Source: Pseudomonadota bacterium
GTDB lineage: Bacteria > Pseudomonadota > Gammaproteobacteria > Steroidobacterales > Steroidobacteraceae
Reading direction: 5' to 3'
NCBI GenBank assembly: GCA_018261655.1
Contig: JAGTSG010000012.1
Coordinates: 1 to 33,807 of the forward strand
DNA length: 33,807 nucleotides
Shown: in pieces, positions 17,600-25,549 of the stretch
How the letters are laid out: every line of letters begins with the position of its first letter
How positions within the stretch are numbered: position 1 is the stretch's first letter
Made by a program: the position numbers and the translations under genes
Notes under the pieces: generated by a model
The model's input: only the letters and a program-made list of their open reading frames with translations
Databases searched by the model: none
Told to the model about the DNA's origin: nothing

Positions 17600-18733
17600 A
17601 TGCACAAGGCCCTCCTCCCGCTGCTGCTCGTGCTCCTGGCCTTGCCGGCCGGGGCCGCCTCCAGGGATCCGGAGGCAGACCTGAAGCGCGTGCAGCAGCG
17701 CATCGAGCAGCTGCAGCGCTCGGTCCGGGACGACATCGCCCGGCGCGACCAGGCGGCCGCCACGCTCCGGCAGGCCGAGGAGCAGGTCGCCGCCGCGCGC
17801 AGGCGGCTCGACGAGGTCCGGGGACGGATCCGCGACAGCGACCGCAGGATCCGCGAACTCGAGGAAGAACGCCGCCAGCAGGAGGGCCGCCTCGAGGCGC
17901 AGCGCGACGAACTCGCGGCGGCCCTGCGCGCCTCCTATGTCTCGGGCAAGGAGGAGCACCTGAAGCTCCTGCTCAGCCAGAAGGACCCGGCCGCGCTCGG
18001 CCGGATCCTGGTCTATTACTCCTACTTCGGGAAGGCCCGCGCCGCGCGGATCGCACAGATCGAGGAGGCGGTCGCGCGCATCGCGACGCTGACCCAGGAG
18101 GAGTCCGCCGAGCGCGAGAAGCTGGCCGGACTCGAACAGGAGCGCGAGCGCGAGCTGGCCGCGGTGGACGCGGCGCGCCAGGAGCGCGAGAAAGCGCTCG
18201 CGGCGGCCAAGGGCCGCATCAAGTCGAACAAGGACACCCTCGCCAAGCTCAAGCGCGAGGCCCAGGCGCTGGAGAAGCTGATCGCGGACCTGCGCAAGGC
18301 GCTGGAGCAGGCGCCGGCCCCGGCGGGGCGGCCCTTCGAGCGGGTGCGGGGCAAGCTGCCCTGGCCGGTGCCGGGGCGCATCGTCGCCGGCTTCGGCCAG
18401 TCGCGGGGCGGCGGCCTCAAGTGGAACGGGGTGCTGATCGCCACGGAGCGTGGCACGCAGGTCCGCGCGCCGTACGCCGGGCGCGTCGTCTACTCCGACT
18501 GGCTCCCCGGCCTCGGGCTGCTGCTGATCATCGACCATGGCGGCGGGTACATGACCCTGTACGGCCATAACGAGCAGCTTTACAAGGCGGTGGGCGCGAC
18601 GGTCGCGGCCGGCGACGTCGTTGCCACCGTCGGCGACAGCGGGGGGCAGGCTCGCCCGGAGCTGTACCTCGAGGTCCGCAAGGGGACGACGGCGCTGGAC
18701 CCGCGACGCTGGTTCAGGGGCTCCGCGCCCTGA
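17600..18733 (+). CDS. envC: Murein hydrolase activator EnvC-like (degenerate LytM/M23)
   Basis: A 377-residue secreted protein. Residues 1-20 are a signal peptide ending PAGAA. Residues about 24-235 are a long coiled coil rich in R, E, Q and A. Residues about 250-377 form a LytM/M23 fold. The M23 metal ligands are not intact: the usual HGxD start is KWNGV (K274), and the terminal HxH is replaced by ELYLEV (354-359), although H323 in YGHN remains. E. coli EnvC likewise lacks catalysis and instead activates cell-division amidases AmiA/AmiB at the septum via FtsEX. The gene faces yibN and precedes a ctp-type protease two genes downstream, as in related genomes. Confidence 0.92.
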   Translation: MHKALLPLLLVLLALPAGAASRDPEADLKRVQQRIEQLQRSVRDDIARRDQAAATLRQAEEQVAAARRRLDEVRGRIRDSDRRIRELEEERRQQEGRLEAQRDELAAALRASYVSGKEEHLKLLLSQKDPAALGRILVYYSYFGKARAARIAQIEEAVARIATLTQEESAEREKLAGLEQERERELAAVDAARQEREKALAAAKGRIKSNKDTLAKLKREAQALEKLIADLRKALEQAPAPAGRPFERVRGKLPWPVPGRIVAGFGQSRGGGLKWNGVLIATERGTQVRAPYAGRVVYSDWLPGLGLLLIIDHGGGYMTLYGHNEQLYKAVGATVAAGDVVATVGDSGGQARPELYLEVRKGTTALDPRRWFRGSAP

Positions 18734-18836
18734 ACAGGGCCGATTTGAGCATTACGTCAAAGACCGGCGGGCGCCCATGGCCCACTCTTGACGTTGATTC
18801 CGGCCCATTGCCGGACAGGGACGTTTGGACAGGCAC

Positions 18837-21032
18837 ATGAATGCGGCAATACCCCAGCACCTGAACAGCGTCAAACCGACGCTCGACCCCTACGGGCAGC
18901 TCCTGCGCATGCTCGTGCCAAGGGCCTCCGGCATCGGCTTCTACGATGCGCGAGGCACTGCACTGTGGATCGCCGAGAGCTACGACGGTCCGGACCCGCA
19001 GCCGGTCGTGGACGAAGCACTGCGCAGCGCGCCGCCGGCCACCACGGGGCAGATCGACGGCTTCTCCCGCGACTTCCAGGGCGCGCCCGCCTACGCGTTC
19101 CGGATGCGCAATGACGCGGGCGAGGTGATCGCCGTCGCCGTGCTGCTGACGCGCGACGGAGAGAACCGCCCCTACTCGTTCATCCAGCACCTGGTCCAGC
19201 CGGCGCTCGAGTGCCTGTCGCGGGAACTGCTCGCCCGGAACACGCTCGGCTTGCTGAGCCGCGACCTGCGCGCCCGCGACGACGACCTCGACCTGCTGCT
19301 CATGGTCGCGCCCGAGGACCCGGACAACCCGCAGCAGGCCGACGAACTCGGCATGCTGGTGCAGACCTGCGTGGACCACCTCGGCTGCGTGCTCGGCGCG
19401 CTGGTCGTGCCGGAGCGCAACGTCGCCATCTGCAAGGCGCGGACCGGCGCGAAGCCGCAGGTGAGCATCCTGACGGCCACGCACCGCCACCTGCTCAACT
19501 GGTCGCAGCTGCAACGGCGCACGCTGCTGATCAACAAGGTGAACAGGGCGCCGGGCGGCCTGCCGCCTTACAAGATCCTCTCGGTCCCGGTCCGCCACAG
19601 TTCGGGCCGCGTCACCGGTTTCCTGGCAATGTTCCGCGAAAGCGACGCCGAGGACTTCGACCTGCGCGCCGAGCGGCTGGGCGAGCTGCTCGGGCGCAAG
19701 GTCAGCGCGGTGCTGCAGAACAACTACGATGCCGCCACGTCGCTGCTGACGCGCCCCGCCTTCGAGGTCCAGGTGCGGGCCGCGCTGGCGACCGGCGCCG
19801 GCAAGGGCCCGAACTGCGTCCTCTACATCGACGCCGACCGCGTCCACGTGGTCAACGACAACTTCGGCATGCACGTGGGCGACGAGGTGATCGGCAAGAT
19901 CGCCGAGGTCCTGCGCCGCAAGCCGCGGCCCGGCGCCCTCGCTGCGCGCATCGCGGGCGACCGTTTCGCGGTGTTCCTGCCCGACTGCAAGCTCGAGTTC
20001 GCCGAGCAGATCGCCGAGACCCTCTGCCGCCAGAGCGCGGAGCTGTCCTACGCCCGCGGCGACGGCACGGTCCAGGTGTCGGTGAGCGTGGGCGTGGCGG
20101 AGCTGGACGACTCGCCGACCGGGCTCGCCCACGGGCTGGCCAGCGCCGAGATCGCCTGCAAGGCGGCCAAGGACCGCGGGCGCGGGCGCGTCGAGGTGTT
20201 CCAGGAGTCGGACCAGAGCATCGTCCGGCGCAGCGCCGACGTGATGGTGGTGCAGCGCCTGCACGAGGCGCTCGAGCGCGACCGGTTCGTGCTCTTCGCC
20301 CAGCCCATCCTGCCGCTCGGCGCGGAGGGTGGCGAGCCCCGCTTCGAGTTGCTGCTCAGGATGCTGAGCGCCGAGGGCGAGATCATCCCGCCCGAGAAGT
20401 TCCTGTCGGCCGCCGAGCGCTACCAGGTGCTGACGAAGATCGACCGCTGGGTGGTGCAGCACGCCCTCAGTTCGCTCAAGCCGCAGGTGGGCCTGCTGCG
20501 CGGCCGGGGCCTGCGCTTCTCGATCAACGTGTCGGGCCCGTCGATCGCCGACCAGGCCTTCCTCGAGTTCCTGGAGGACGCGCTGCAGGGATCGGGGCTG
20601 CCGCCGGAGGTCATCTGCTTCGAGCTGACCGAGACGGCCGCGGTGTCGAACCTCGCGCGCGCCGACCGGTTGATGCAGCGCATCCGCGCGCTCGGCTGCA
20701 CCTTCGCGCTCGACGACTTCGGGACCGGCCTGTCGTCGCTGTCCTACCTGCAGTCGCTGCCCGTCTCCACGCTCAAGATCGACGGCAGCTTCGTCCGCGA
20801 TGCCGCCGCCAACCCGCGCACCGAATCCATGGTGCGAGCGATCGCGCAGCTGGCCCACACGATGGGCATGGAGACCGTGGCGGAGTTCGTCGAGACGGAC
20901 GAGCTGCGCCTGCGCATGGCCGCCCTCGGCGTGGATTTCGGGCAGGGTTTCGCCATCGGCCGGCCGGTGCCCCTTGCCGAGGTGCTCGGTGACCTCGCCC
21001 TCTACGAGGCGATGGCCGAGCAGCGGGGTTAG
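18837..21032 (+). CDS. GAF-GGDEF-EAL protein, probable c-di-GMP phosphodiesterase
   Basis: A 731-residue cytoplasmic protein with no membrane helix. The N-terminal 130 residues match nothing I recognise. Residues about 140-295 look like a GAF sensor domain. The GGDEF domain (about 300-455) has AGDRF at 373-377 in place of GG(D/E)EF, so cyclase activity is unlikely. The EAL domain (about 470-725) keeps the catalytic set: E504 (as ELL), N564 in INVSG, E596/E599 in ELTET, DDFGTG at 626-631, K647, E683 and Q703. The likely role is c-di-GMP hydrolysis, possibly tuned by GTP at the dead GGDEF site. An in-frame TTG at 18825 is an alternative start. A strong hairpin follows the gene. Confidence 0.9.
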   Translation: MNAAIPQHLNSVKPTLDPYGQLLRMLVPRASGIGFYDARGTALWIAESYDGPDPQPVVDEALRSAPPATTGQIDGFSRDFQGAPAYAFRMRNDAGEVIAVAVLLTRDGENRPYSFIQHLVQPALECLSRELLARNTLGLLSRDLRARDDDLDLLLMVAPEDPDNPQQADELGMLVQTCVDHLGCVLGALVVPERNVAICKARTGAKPQVSILTATHRHLLNWSQLQRRTLLINKVNRAPGGLPPYKILSVPVRHSSGRVTGFLAMFRESDAEDFDLRAERLGELLGRKVSAVLQNNYDAATSLLTRPAFEVQVRAALATGAGKGPNCVLYIDADRVHVVNDNFGMHVGDEVIGKIAEVLRRKPRPGALAARIAGDRFAVFLPDCKLEFAEQIAETLCRQSAELSYARGDGTVQVSVSVGVAELDDSPTGLAHGLASAEIACKAAKDRGRGRVEVFQESDQSIVRRSADVMVVQRLHEALERDRFVLFAQPILPLGAEGGEPRFELLLRMLSAEGEIIPPEKFLSAAERYQVLTKIDRWVVQHALSSLKPQVGLLRGRGLRFSINVSGPSIADQAFLEFLEDALQGSGLPPEVICFELTETAAVSNLARADRLMQRIRALGCTFALDDFGTGLSSLSYLQSLPVSTLKIDGSFVRDAAANPRTESMVRAIAQLAHTMGMETVAEFVETDELRLRMAALGVDFGQGFAIGRPVPLAEVLGDLALYEAMAEQRG

Positions 21033-21034
21033 GA

Positions 21035-21087
21035 GGGGTCAGACCCCGCCCTGTCCCCGCCGCAGGGACAGGGCGGGGCCTGGCCCC
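21035..21087. repeat. Long GC-rich palindrome (23-bp arms)
   Basis: Arms at 21035-21057 and 21065-21087 surround a seven-base loop. Pairing is complete apart from one possible G-U pair and one A-C mismatch. It begins two bases after the stop of the EAL gene and ends 47 bases before the ctp start. There is no T-run on either side, so it may be an attenuating mRNA structure or an extragenic palindromic repeat rather than a standard terminator. The outer arm contains GGGGTCAGACCCC, itself a small palindrome. Confidence 0.75.
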
Positions 21088-21133
21088 GCTTGAGCTAAAC
21101 TCGTCGCATTCCTGTCCCTGGCACCACACGACG

Positions 21134-22339
21134 ATGACGCCCACACGCAGCACTCTCCTGGCCCTCGCGCTGGGCACCGCGCTCGGCTTCGCCCTGGCGA
21201 CCTCGAGCGGGGTGCTCGCCTCGCGCCGGCCCGACGTCGCGGACCTGCCCTGGCAGGACGCCCGGCTGATGGCCGAGGTGATCGACCGCATCAAGGACGA
21301 GTACGTGGACCCGGTCGACGACCACGAGCTCATGCAGCACGCGATCCGCGGCATGCTGTCGAGCCTCGACGCGCACTCCGCGTTCCTCGACGAGGACGAT
21401 CTGGAGGACCTGCAGATCGCCAGCGAGGGCAGCTACTCCGGCATCGGCATTGAAGTGTCCTTCGAGGACGGCCTGATCATCATCGTCGCGCCGCTCGAGG
21501 GTTCGCCGGCCGAGCGGGCCGGGCTCGCGACAGGGGACATCATCGTGGCCATCGACGGGCACGAGGTGAAGGCGGCCGGGCTGTCCGAGTCGGTCGGCAG
21601 GATGCGCGGCGAGCCGGGGACGCGCGTGCGCGTCACGATCGATCGCGACGGGTCGGCGGAGCCGCTCGAGTTCTCGATCGAGCGCGCCGAGATCGAGCTG
21701 GCGAGCGTGCGCTGGGCGATGCTCGATCCCGGCTACGGTTACCTGCGGATCAGCCAGTTCAGCGACACCACGCGGCCCGACCTCGAGCGTGCGCTGCGCG
21801 CACTGCAGGACGGAGCCGGCGGCCCGCTCGGCGGCGCGGTACTCGACCTGCGCGGCAACCCGGGCGGCGTCCTCGAGGCGGGCGTCGAGGTCGCGGACCT
21901 GTTCCTGGACCGCGGCCTGATCGTCTCGGCGACCGGCAGGACGAAGGACGCACGGTTCAGCATGGAAGCGACCCCGGGCGACGTCCTGCGCGGTGCGCCG
22001 ATCGTGGTGCTGGTGGACGGCGGGTCGGCCTCCGCGTCGGAGATCGTCGCCGGCGCGCTCCACGACAACGGGCGCGCGACCCTGGTCGGGCGGACGACCT
22101 TCGGCAAGGGATCGGTGCAGACGGTGCTGCCGCTCTCCGGGGGGCGCGCGATCAAGCTGACCACGTCGCGTTACTACACCCCCTCGGGAACGAGCATCCA
22201 CGAGCAGGGCATCGAGCCGGACGTCGTCCTGCCGCGCCGGGCCGCAGGGCCGGCGGCCGACGAGCCGTCGACCGACCCCGAAATCGCGGCCGCGCTCGCG
22301 CAGCTCAAGCGTCCCGCCGCGCGCGTGGCAGGGCACTAG
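21134..22339 (+). CDS. S41 carboxy-terminal processing peptidase
   Basis: A 401-residue periplasmic serine protease that trims C-termini of envelope proteins. Residues 1-29 form a signal peptide or anchor (LLALALGTALGFALA). A PDZ domain spans about 95-180 (YSGIGIEVSF, GSPAERAGLATGDIIVAIDG). The catalytic core contains YLRISQFS, LDLRGNPGG (237-245), the nucleophile S302 in GGSASASEIVAGAL, and the general-base K325 in TTFGKGSVQT. All residues of the Ser-Lys dyad are present. It is a little shorter than typical CtpA (about 430-450) because the C-terminus is trimmed. It starts a tight unit: the SRPBCC gene follows after one base. Confidence 0.93.
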   Translation: MTPTRSTLLALALGTALGFALATSSGVLASRRPDVADLPWQDARLMAEVIDRIKDEYVDPVDDHELMQHAIRGMLSSLDAHSAFLDEDDLEDLQIASEGSYSGIGIEVSFEDGLIIIVAPLEGSPAERAGLATGDIIVAIDGHEVKAAGLSESVGRMRGEPGTRVRVTIDRDGSAEPLEFSIERAEIELASVRWAMLDPGYGYLRISQFSDTTRPDLERALRALQDGAGGPLGGAVLDLRGNPGGVLEAGVEVADLFLDRGLIVSATGRTKDARFSMEATPGDVLRGAPIVVLVDGGSASASEIVAGALHDNGRATLVGRTTFGKGSVQTVLPLSGGRAIKLTTSRYYTPSGTSIHEQGIEPDVVLPRRAAGPAADEPSTDPEIAAALAQLKRPAARVAGH

Positions 22340-22340
22340 C

Positions 22341-22808
22341 GTGAGGACCGCACAGCGAGGCTACCTGCAGTCGCTGCGCTGTGATGCGCCGGTCGAGCAG
22401 ATCTGGCAGGCGCTGGTGCTGCCGGCGGCGCTCCGGCTCTGGCACGCGGAGGACGCCGTGGTCGAAGCGCGGCAGGGCGGACGCTACGGCTATCGCTCAC
22501 GCCTCTTCGGGCAGCGCGACGCGCACATCGACGTCTTCGAGCCGGGGCGGAGGCTGCGCCTGCTGTTCGATCCGAACCCGTCCTGGCCAGCGGCGGGCAA
22601 CAGCGTGATCGTCGAGGACTTCCTCCTCGACATCCGCCCGACCGGTGCGCGCAAGCCGCAGGGCCAGCTGAGGCTGCTCGGTTCCGGCGTGCCCGCCGGC
22701 CCCGGGTGGGACGCCGTGCTCCGCAGGCTGCAGGCGGGCTGGGCGGTGGCCTTCAGCCACCTGCAGCGGCGACTCGACAACCGCGAACTGGAACGGCTCG
22801 CATCGTGA
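22341..22808 (+). CDS. SRPBCC/AHSA1-type ligand-binding fold protein
   Basis: A 155-residue soluble protein beginning with GTG one base after the upstream stop. The pattern (A)PVEQIWQALVLPAALRLW, ARQGGRYGYRS and DAHIDVFEPGRRLRLLFDP is typical of SRPBCC (START-like) proteins, which form a cavity that can hold a hydrophobic ligand. The C-terminal helix GWDAVLRRLQAGWAVAFSHL also fits. No catalytic residues can be assigned and the function is unknown. Its TGA overlaps the GTG start of the next gene by three bases (GTGA), indicating translational coupling with the amidohydrolase-like protein. Confidence 0.83.
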   Translation: MRTAQRGYLQSLRCDAPVEQIWQALVLPAALRLWHAEDAVVEARQGGRYGYRSRLFGQRDAHIDVFEPGRRLRLLFDPNPSWPAAGNSVIVEDFLLDIRPTGARKPQGQLRLLGSGVPAGPGWDAVLRRLQAGWAVAFSHLQRRLDNRELERLAS

Positions 22809-24139
22809 TCCGCCGGGTCCTGTTCGCCGCTGCCGCGGCCGTCGCCTGTTCGCCGGCCCTGGCGGAACGCGCGCTCGTCCTCGCCGGGGGCACGGTCGTG
22901 GACGGTTACGGCAACCCGCCGCTCCGGAACGGGGTGATCGTCATCGAGGGTGAACGCATCACCACGGTGGGCACGGTCGACTCCGTCGTCCCGCCGCCCG
23001 ATGCGGAGATCATCTCCACCGAGGGCATGACGGTCCTTCCCGGCCTCTGGGACCTGCAGGTGCACGTCGACCGGCTCGGCCACGGTGACGAGTCGCGCTG
23101 GAGCGAGACCTACGCGCCGATTGCGCCGCGGGTGGTGACGCCGCTGGTCGCCGCGCAGTTGCTGCAGGCGGGCGTGACCAGCGCGCGCGCCGTGGCTGCG
23201 CCGGTGCGGGTGGCCGTCGACCTGCGCGAACGCATCAGGGAAATGCGCGTCCCGGGGCCCACGCTGTTCGTCACGGGGCCGCAACTGGTCAAGGTCGTGG
23301 CGCCGGGCGCGGAGTCCTGGCAGTGGGCGGTCGACGGGCCTGACGACGGCAGCGCCAAGGTCGAGCGCCTCGCGGCCGCGGGCGTCGACTACCTCCTGCT
23401 CGGCGGCCTCGACCTCTGGGGCGAAGACGAGCTGGCGGCGGTCGTCGGCGAGGCCCGGATCCGCGGGCTCCGGGTCTTCGCCTACGGCGAACGCCCGGCC
23501 GCCGTCGAGCGCGGCCTCGCCGCCGGGGTCGACGGGTTCCTCGGCCTGGACCTGGGCGCGCTGCCGGCCTTCCCGGAGGAGACGCTGCGCGCCATCGCGG
23601 CGCGGGCGGCGTCGACGACGCAGCCGCCGCTGTACTGGTCGCCGGCGATCTCGGGCGTGATGAACTACGAGGACCTGCGACGCAACCCGGAGCCGCTGGA
23701 CGATCCCGGCGCCACGGCAGGGCTGCCGCCGCTGGTCGCGGTGGACGTGCTGGCCTCGCTGCGGTCGCTCGACAGGATCGGCTGGTACCAGATGCCCGCG
23801 GCGCGCGCGCCGACGCTGTGCACCAAGCTCAGGCAGCTGCAACAGTCGGGCGTACGCCTGGTGCTCGGCTCGGATTCCGGCGCGCCGGCCCACCTGCACA
23901 CCCGCGCGGCATGGCAGGAAATCGACTACTGGGTCAGGGTCTGCGGAGTCGACCCCCTCCTGGCGATCCAGGCCGCCACGCACGACCCGGCTGCGGCCAT
24001 GCGCGTCGAGCACGAGAGCGGGACGATCTCGCCTGGCAAGTACGCGGATGTCATCGCCGTGCGCGGCGACGTGCTGCGCAACCCGGCGCTGCTGCAGCGC
24101 GTGGACGTGGTGATCCGGCACGGCCGTCGGCAGCGCTGA
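22805..24139 (+). CDS. Secreted amidohydrolase-like protein with degraded metal site
   Basis: A 444-residue protein with a signal peptide (about 1-20, ending SPALA), so probably periplasmic. The fold is clear: a small beta domain with LAGGTVVDGYGNPPLRNGVIVIEG, the barrel entry VLPGLWDLQVHVD, a late LVLGSDSGAPA (D357), and the closing AATHDPAAAMRVEHESGTISPGKYADVIAV. Active members use HxH, a Lys, two later His and an Asp. Here HxH is Q85-V-H87, the place of the lysine is LLL (after GVDY), and the two later His sites are Y227 and probably L246. Only H87 and D357 remain, so hydrolysis is doubtful. The start is GTG, overlapping the SRPBCC stop. Confidence 0.85.
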   Translation: MIRRVLFAAAAAVACSPALAERALVLAGGTVVDGYGNPPLRNGVIVIEGERITTVGTVDSVVPPPDAEIISTEGMTVLPGLWDLQVHVDRLGHGDESRWSETYAPIAPRVVTPLVAAQLLQAGVTSARAVAAPVRVAVDLRERIREMRVPGPTLFVTGPQLVKVVAPGAESWQWAVDGPDDGSAKVERLAAAGVDYLLLGGLDLWGEDELAAVVGEARIRGLRVFAYGERPAAVERGLAAGVDGFLGLDLGALPAFPEETLRAIAARAASTTQPPLYWSPAISGVMNYEDLRRNPEPLDDPGATAGLPPLVAVDVLASLRSLDRIGWYQMPAARAPTLCTKLRQLQQSGVRLVLGSDSGAPAHLHTRAAWQEIDYWVRVCGVDPLLAIQAATHDPAAAMRVEHESGTISPGKYADVIAVRGDVLRNPALLQRVDVVIRHGRRQR

Positions 24140-24192
24140 GCGGATCGCGTCATAATGGGCGCCCCGCCCGCTGTGCCTGGGGAGGCGACTGA

Positions 24193-24549
24193 ATGCAACG
24201 TTTCATCCTTCGCGCTGCGATCGCGGCGCTGGGCCTGTGGCTGGCCACCGAGTGGCTGGACGGCATCTACATCGACCAGCCCATGACGCTCGTGATCGCC
24301 GCGCTGCTGCTCGGCGTGGTCAACGCGCTGATCCGGCCGCTGGTCATCCTGCTCACGCTGCCGTTCACGCTGGTCACGCTCGGCCTGTTCCTGCTGGTGG
24401 TGAATGCCGCGATGCTGGGCCTGGTGGCGCTGCTGCTTCCGGGCATGCACGTCGTCGGGTTCTGGGACGCCCTCTGGGGCGCGCTGATCGTCAGCATCGT
24501 CAGCTGGATCGGCTCGATGATCTTCGGGCCGGTCGGCAAGTCGAAATAG
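24193..24549 (+). CDS. Phage holin family membrane protein (YvlD/PF04020 type)
   Basis: A 118-residue protein with four hydrophobic segments (about 5-20, 30-50, 52-78 and 92-112). The pattern ALLLGVVNALIRPLVILLTLPFTLVTLGLFLLVVNAAMLGLVALLLPG is diagnostic of the PF04020 family. Despite the name, members are mostly chromosomal inner-membrane proteins of unknown role, and nothing around suggests a prophage. GGGGAGG lies a few bases before the ATG. It is 53 bases after the amidohydrolase-like gene and may be part of the same transcript. It converges on the EamA gene. Confidence 0.9.
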   Translation: MQRFILRAAIAALGLWLATEWLDGIYIDQPMTLVIAALLLGVVNALIRPLVILLTLPFTLVTLGLFLLVVNAAMLGLVALLLPGMHVVGFWDALWGALIVSIVSWIGSMIFGPVGKSK

Positions 24550-24619
24550 GCCGGGCAGCGGGGGCATCGGCGCGCCTGCGGGCTGAGCCGGGTCCGGCAG
24601 CCGATGGCGCCCGCGCGCA

Positions 24620-25549
24620 TCAGCCGCCCGCGCGCGGCAGCCGGACCCAGCGTCCGGCGAAGCCCGTCACCAGGGCGATCGCCACGAGGATCACCAGCAT
24701 CCCTGCCACCTGGACCACGGTGAGCATCTCGCCGAGGGCGAGCCAGCCGAGCAGCGCTGCGATCGCCGGATTCACGTAGCCATAGGTCCCGACCAGGACC
24801 GGCGTCGTGTTGCGGGCGAGGAACGAGTACGCCGAGTACGCTACGCAGGAGCTCATGACCGTGAGCCACAGGAAGGCGGTGGTGCCCGGCAGCGTCCAGC
24901 GCATCGAGAAGGACTCGCCGGCGAGAGCGGCGCAACCGAGCAGTGCGGCGCCGCCCGCGAGCATCTGCAGCGACAGGAACATCGTCGGCGCGTTGCGGAT
25001 GGTCGCGTTCCTGAAATGGATGGTCCCGAGCGACCAGCCGACGCAGCCGACGAGGATCACGCCCGGCCAGAGGAGGCTGCCCGCCGCCGAGGTGTCGCGC
25101 GGCGCCAGCACCAGCGCGACGCCGAGGATGCCCAGGGCTAGCCCGGCCTTCGCCGGCCCCGCCAGCGGTGAGGCGCGCTGCCCGAAGGTGCCCAGCCAGG
25201 GGATGATCAGGGCGGGGGTCGCGTTGAGCAGCGCCGCGACGTTCGATGCGACGTACTGCATGCCGAGCACGTTGCAGCCGTTGCTGACGACGATCGAACC
25301 GAACGCCACGATCGCGACGTGCCTGAATTCGTCCGGCCCGAGTTTCGGCGGGCCGGTGCGCCACCACGCGAAGGCGCCGAGCAGCAGCCCGGCCAGCAGG
25401 AAGCGCAGCCCCGCCGCGAGCAGCGGTGGCTCGGCGCTGACCATCACCTTGGTCGCGAGGTAGCTCGAGCCCCAGATCAGGTAGACGGCCGCGAGCGCCA
25501 GCGCGACCCTGGAATGGGGAGTCAGTCGCCGCTGCCCCTCACCGGTCAT
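24620..25549 (-). CDS. EamA/DMT-family transporter
   Basis: A 309-residue inner-membrane protein with about ten hydrophobic helices arranged as two EamA repeats (about 15-150 and 160-300). The opening AAVYLIWGSSYLATKVMV and the later GVILVGCVGWSLGTIHFR and FLARNTTPVLVGTYGYVNPAIAALLGW are typical of the YedA/RhaT subgroup, often exporters of amino acids or metabolites. The substrate is not known. Its ATG directly follows the TGA of the OPT transporter, so translation is probably coupled. In this context export of excess amino acids after peptide uptake is a reasonable guess. Confidence 0.92.
   Translation of the reverse strand: MTGEGQRRLTPHSRVALALAAVYLIWGSSYLATKVMVSAEPPLLAAGLRFLLAGLLLGAFAWWRTGPPKLGPDEFRHVAIVAFGSIVVSNGCNVLGMQYVASNVAALLNATPALIIPWLGTFGQRASPLAGPAKAGLALGILGVALVLAPRDTSAAGSLLWPGVILVGCVGWSLGTIHFRNATIRNAPTMFLSLQMLAGGAALLGCAALAGESFSMRWTLPGTTAFLWLTVMSSCVAYSAYSFLARNTTPVLVGTYGYVNPAIAALLGWLALGEMLTVVQVAGMLVILVAIALVTGFAGRWVRLPRAGG

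Noticed and set aside
24193-24549. Evidence of a prophage from the 'holin' family name
   Set aside because: PF04020 proteins are ordinary chromosomal membrane proteins and no phage genes are nearby.
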